From assembly GCF_036346595.1 (NCBI RefSeq), contig NZ_CP107834.1, positions 2,170,001-2,234,000 on the forward strand: DNA of 64,000 nucleotides. The letters run 5' to 3'. The translations under genes were made by a program, and so were the position numbers. Positions within the stretch are counted from its first letter, which is position 1. Every line of letters starts with the position of its first letter. Below the pieces are notes generated by a model. The model saw only the letters and a list, made by a program, of their open reading frames with translations, was not told the DNA's origin and made no database searches. Positions 62,736-64,000 of this stretch are shown here, piece by piece. The stretch comes from Streptomyces sp. NBC_00525 (GTDB lineage: Bacteria; Actinomycetota; Actinomycetes; Streptomycetales; Streptomycetaceae).

Positions 62736-64000
62736 TCAGACGGACGTGGGCGCCGTCACAGCGGCCCCCGCGGCCCGTGCGGCGTCCCGGACGGCTCCGG
62801 CGACCGCGCCGGCGACCTTGTCGTTGAAGACCGACGGAATGATGTAGTTCGCGTTGATCTCGTCCGCGGCGACCACATCGGCCAGGGCGCGGGCGGCGGC
62901 GAGCATCATCTCCGTGTTGACGGTCCGGGACTGGGCGTCGAGCAGACCGCGGAAGACGCCGGGGAAGACCAGCACGTTGTTGATCTGGTTCGGGAAGTCC
63001 GAGCGGCCGGTGGCCACGACCGCGGCGGTGCGGCGGGCGATGGCCGGGTCCACCTCGGGGTCCGGATTCGCGAGCGCGAACACGATCGAGCCCTCCGCCA
63101 TGGCCGCCACGTCGTCCCCGTCCAGCACGTTGGGGGCGGAGACGCCGATGAAGACGTCCGCGCCGACCACGGCCTGCTTGAGGGTGCCGGTGACGTTCTC
63201 CGGGTTGGTGTTCTCCGCGATCCAGCACAGCGGCGAGTCCGGGTCGGCCGAACGCAGGTCCTCGCGGCCGGAGTGCACGACGCCGTGGATGTCGGCGACC
63301 ACGGCGTGCTTGACGCCGGCGGCGATGAGGAGCTTGAGGATGGCCGTACCGGCGGCCCCGGCCCCGGACATGACGACCCGTACGTCCCCGATCGCCTTGC
63401 CCACCACGCGCAGCGCGTTGGTCAGCGAGGCCAGCACGACGATGGCCGTGCCGTGCTGGTCGTCGTGGAAGACGGGGATGTCCAGGGCCTCGCGCAGCCG
63501 GGCCTCGATCTCGAAGCAGCGCGGCGCGGAGATGTCCTCCAGATTGATCCCCGCGAAGCCGGGCGCGATGGCCTTGACGATCTCCACGATGGCGTCGGTG
63601 TCCTGGGTGTCCAGGCAGATCGGCCAGGCGTCGATGCCGGCGAAGCGCTTGAAGAGGGCCGCCTTGCCCTCCATGACCGGCAGCGCGGCCTTCGGGCCGA
63701 TGTTGCCGAGGCCCAGCACGGCGGAGCCGTCCGTCACGACTGCGACGGAGTTGCGCTTGATGGTGAGGCGGCGGGCGTCCTCGGGGTTCTCGGCGATCGC
63801 CATGCACACGCGGGCCACACCGGGGGTGTAGATCATCGAGAGGTCGTCACGGTTGCGGATGGGGTGCTTGGACGCCATCTCGATCTTGCCGCCGAGGTGC
63901 ATGAGGAACGTACGGTCGGAGACCTTGCCGAGCACGACGCCCTCGATGGAGCGCAGCCCTTTGACGATCTCGTCGGCGTGCGCGGTGGAGGAGGCGGCGA
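62736..64000 (-). CDS. Malic enzyme (NAD(P)-dependent malate oxidoreductase), 5' end outside window
   Basis: 421 residues are visible, ending at the natural stop; the start is beyond base 64000. The N-terminal stretch visible here (TAHADEIVKGLRSIEGVVLGKV) is the end of an ACT domain, followed by the malic domain (HPIRNRDDLSMIYTPGVARV) and the NAD-binding Rossmann domain (VVMSGAGAAGTAILKLLIAAG, GVSAPNVL, FALANPDPE). It oxidatively decarboxylates malate to pyruvate. The N-terminal ACT module suggests allosteric control by an amino acid, and an ACT-containing protein is what I remember at this locus in S. coelicolor. The last residues (AGAAVTAPTSV) are unremarkable. Confidence 0.93.
   Translation of the reverse strand, partial: AASSTAHADEIVKGLRSIEGVVLGKVSDRTFLMHLGGKIEMASKHPIRNRDDLSMIYTPGVARVCMAIAENPEDARRLTIKRNSVAVVTDGSAVLGLGNIGPKAALPVMEGKAALFKRFAGIDAWPICLDTQDTDAIVEIVKAIAPGFAGINLEDISAPRCFEIEARLREALDIPVFHDDQHGTAIVVLASLTNALRVVGKAIGDVRVVMSGAGAAGTAILKLLIAAGVKHAVVADIHGVVHSGREDLRSADPDSPLCWIAENTNPENVTGTLKQAVVGADVFIGVSAPNVLDGDDVAAMAEGSIVFALANPDPEVDPAIARRTAAVVATGRSDFPNQINNVLVFPGVFRGLLDAQSRTVNTEMMLAAARALADVVAADEINANYIIPSVFNDKVAGAVAGAVRDAARAAGAAVTAPTSV

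Overview
The window is high-GC, densely packed actinobacterial chromosome, and almost certainly Streptomyces. The evidence is third-position GC bias, GTG/TTG starts, GTGA/ATGA stop-start overlaps, a SsgA-like sporulation protein, DasR-type (dre) operators on N-acetylglucosamine genes, and very rare TTA codons. From memory, not a search, the gene order (PBP1, gdx, bcp, tRNA, rdgB, rph, nagF/nagE1/nagE2, cysM/cysO/mec, clpS, pncB/pncA, M6 protease, ssgG, hppD, osmoprotectant ABC, GH20/ABC, murA, hup, malic enzyme) matches the S. coelicolor core region around SCO2890-SCO2951. Most of it is therefore conserved core with a few accessory insertions.

Layout. 1-10.5 kb: a truncated SGNH hydrolase, an ABC-2 exporter, a class A PBP, a guanidinium exporter behind a guanidine-III riboswitch, a GroES-like protein, a peroxiredoxin and an MHS transporter. 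10.4-15.9 kb: tRNA-Leu(UAG), rdgB, a lipoprotein, rph, then the GlcNAc PTS (IIB nagF, tandem IIC nagE1 and nagE2) with three dre sites. 16-21 kb: a metallo-beta-lactamase-fold protein and a sulfur-carrier cysteine pathway (JAMM protease, CysO-like carrier ending GG-MN, CysM) preceded by a Cys-containing leader peptide; amino-acid permease; DUF2017; ClpS. 21.7-30 kb: NAD salvage (pncB, pncA), a secreted M6 metalloprotease, two RDD membrane proteins separated by a 162-bp foldback element, and ssgG. 30-41.5 kb: FAD-linked oxidase, TPR protein, HPPD with a divergent Lrp regulator, a four-gene osmoprotectant ABC operon, an ArsR-like regulator with two perfect operators, a Lon-like secreted protease and an IclR regulator. 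41.9-49.5 kb: SF2 helicase, a Doc/antitoxin pair whose Fic motif lacks its histidine, an MFS transporter, tRNA-Cys(GCA), and an accessory operon of EspC-like protein, DUF1023 alpha/beta hydrolase and two tandem lipoproteins. 49.6-64 kb: a three-subunit molybdenum hydroxylase, the ABC importer plus GH20 hexosaminidase operon with its own dre site, DUF3039, YqgE, murA, hup and a malic enzyme cut by the window end.

How the genes connect. A GlcNAc/chitobiose theme runs through the window: DasR-type sites control both the PTS and the ABC importer whose last gene is a signal-less hexosaminidase, so imported chito-oligosaccharides would be trimmed inside the cell, and murA is a GlcNAc-consuming wall enzyme. 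The sulfur genes form a cysteine route that depends on proteolytic maturation of a carrier protein and is probably controlled by translation of a Cys-containing uORF. The least explained unit is the EspC-DUF1023-lipoprotein-lipoprotein operon. It carries the only two in-frame TTA codons I found in the window, which suggests bldA (developmental) control, and it is separated from the upstream operon by a perfect 66-bp palindrome.
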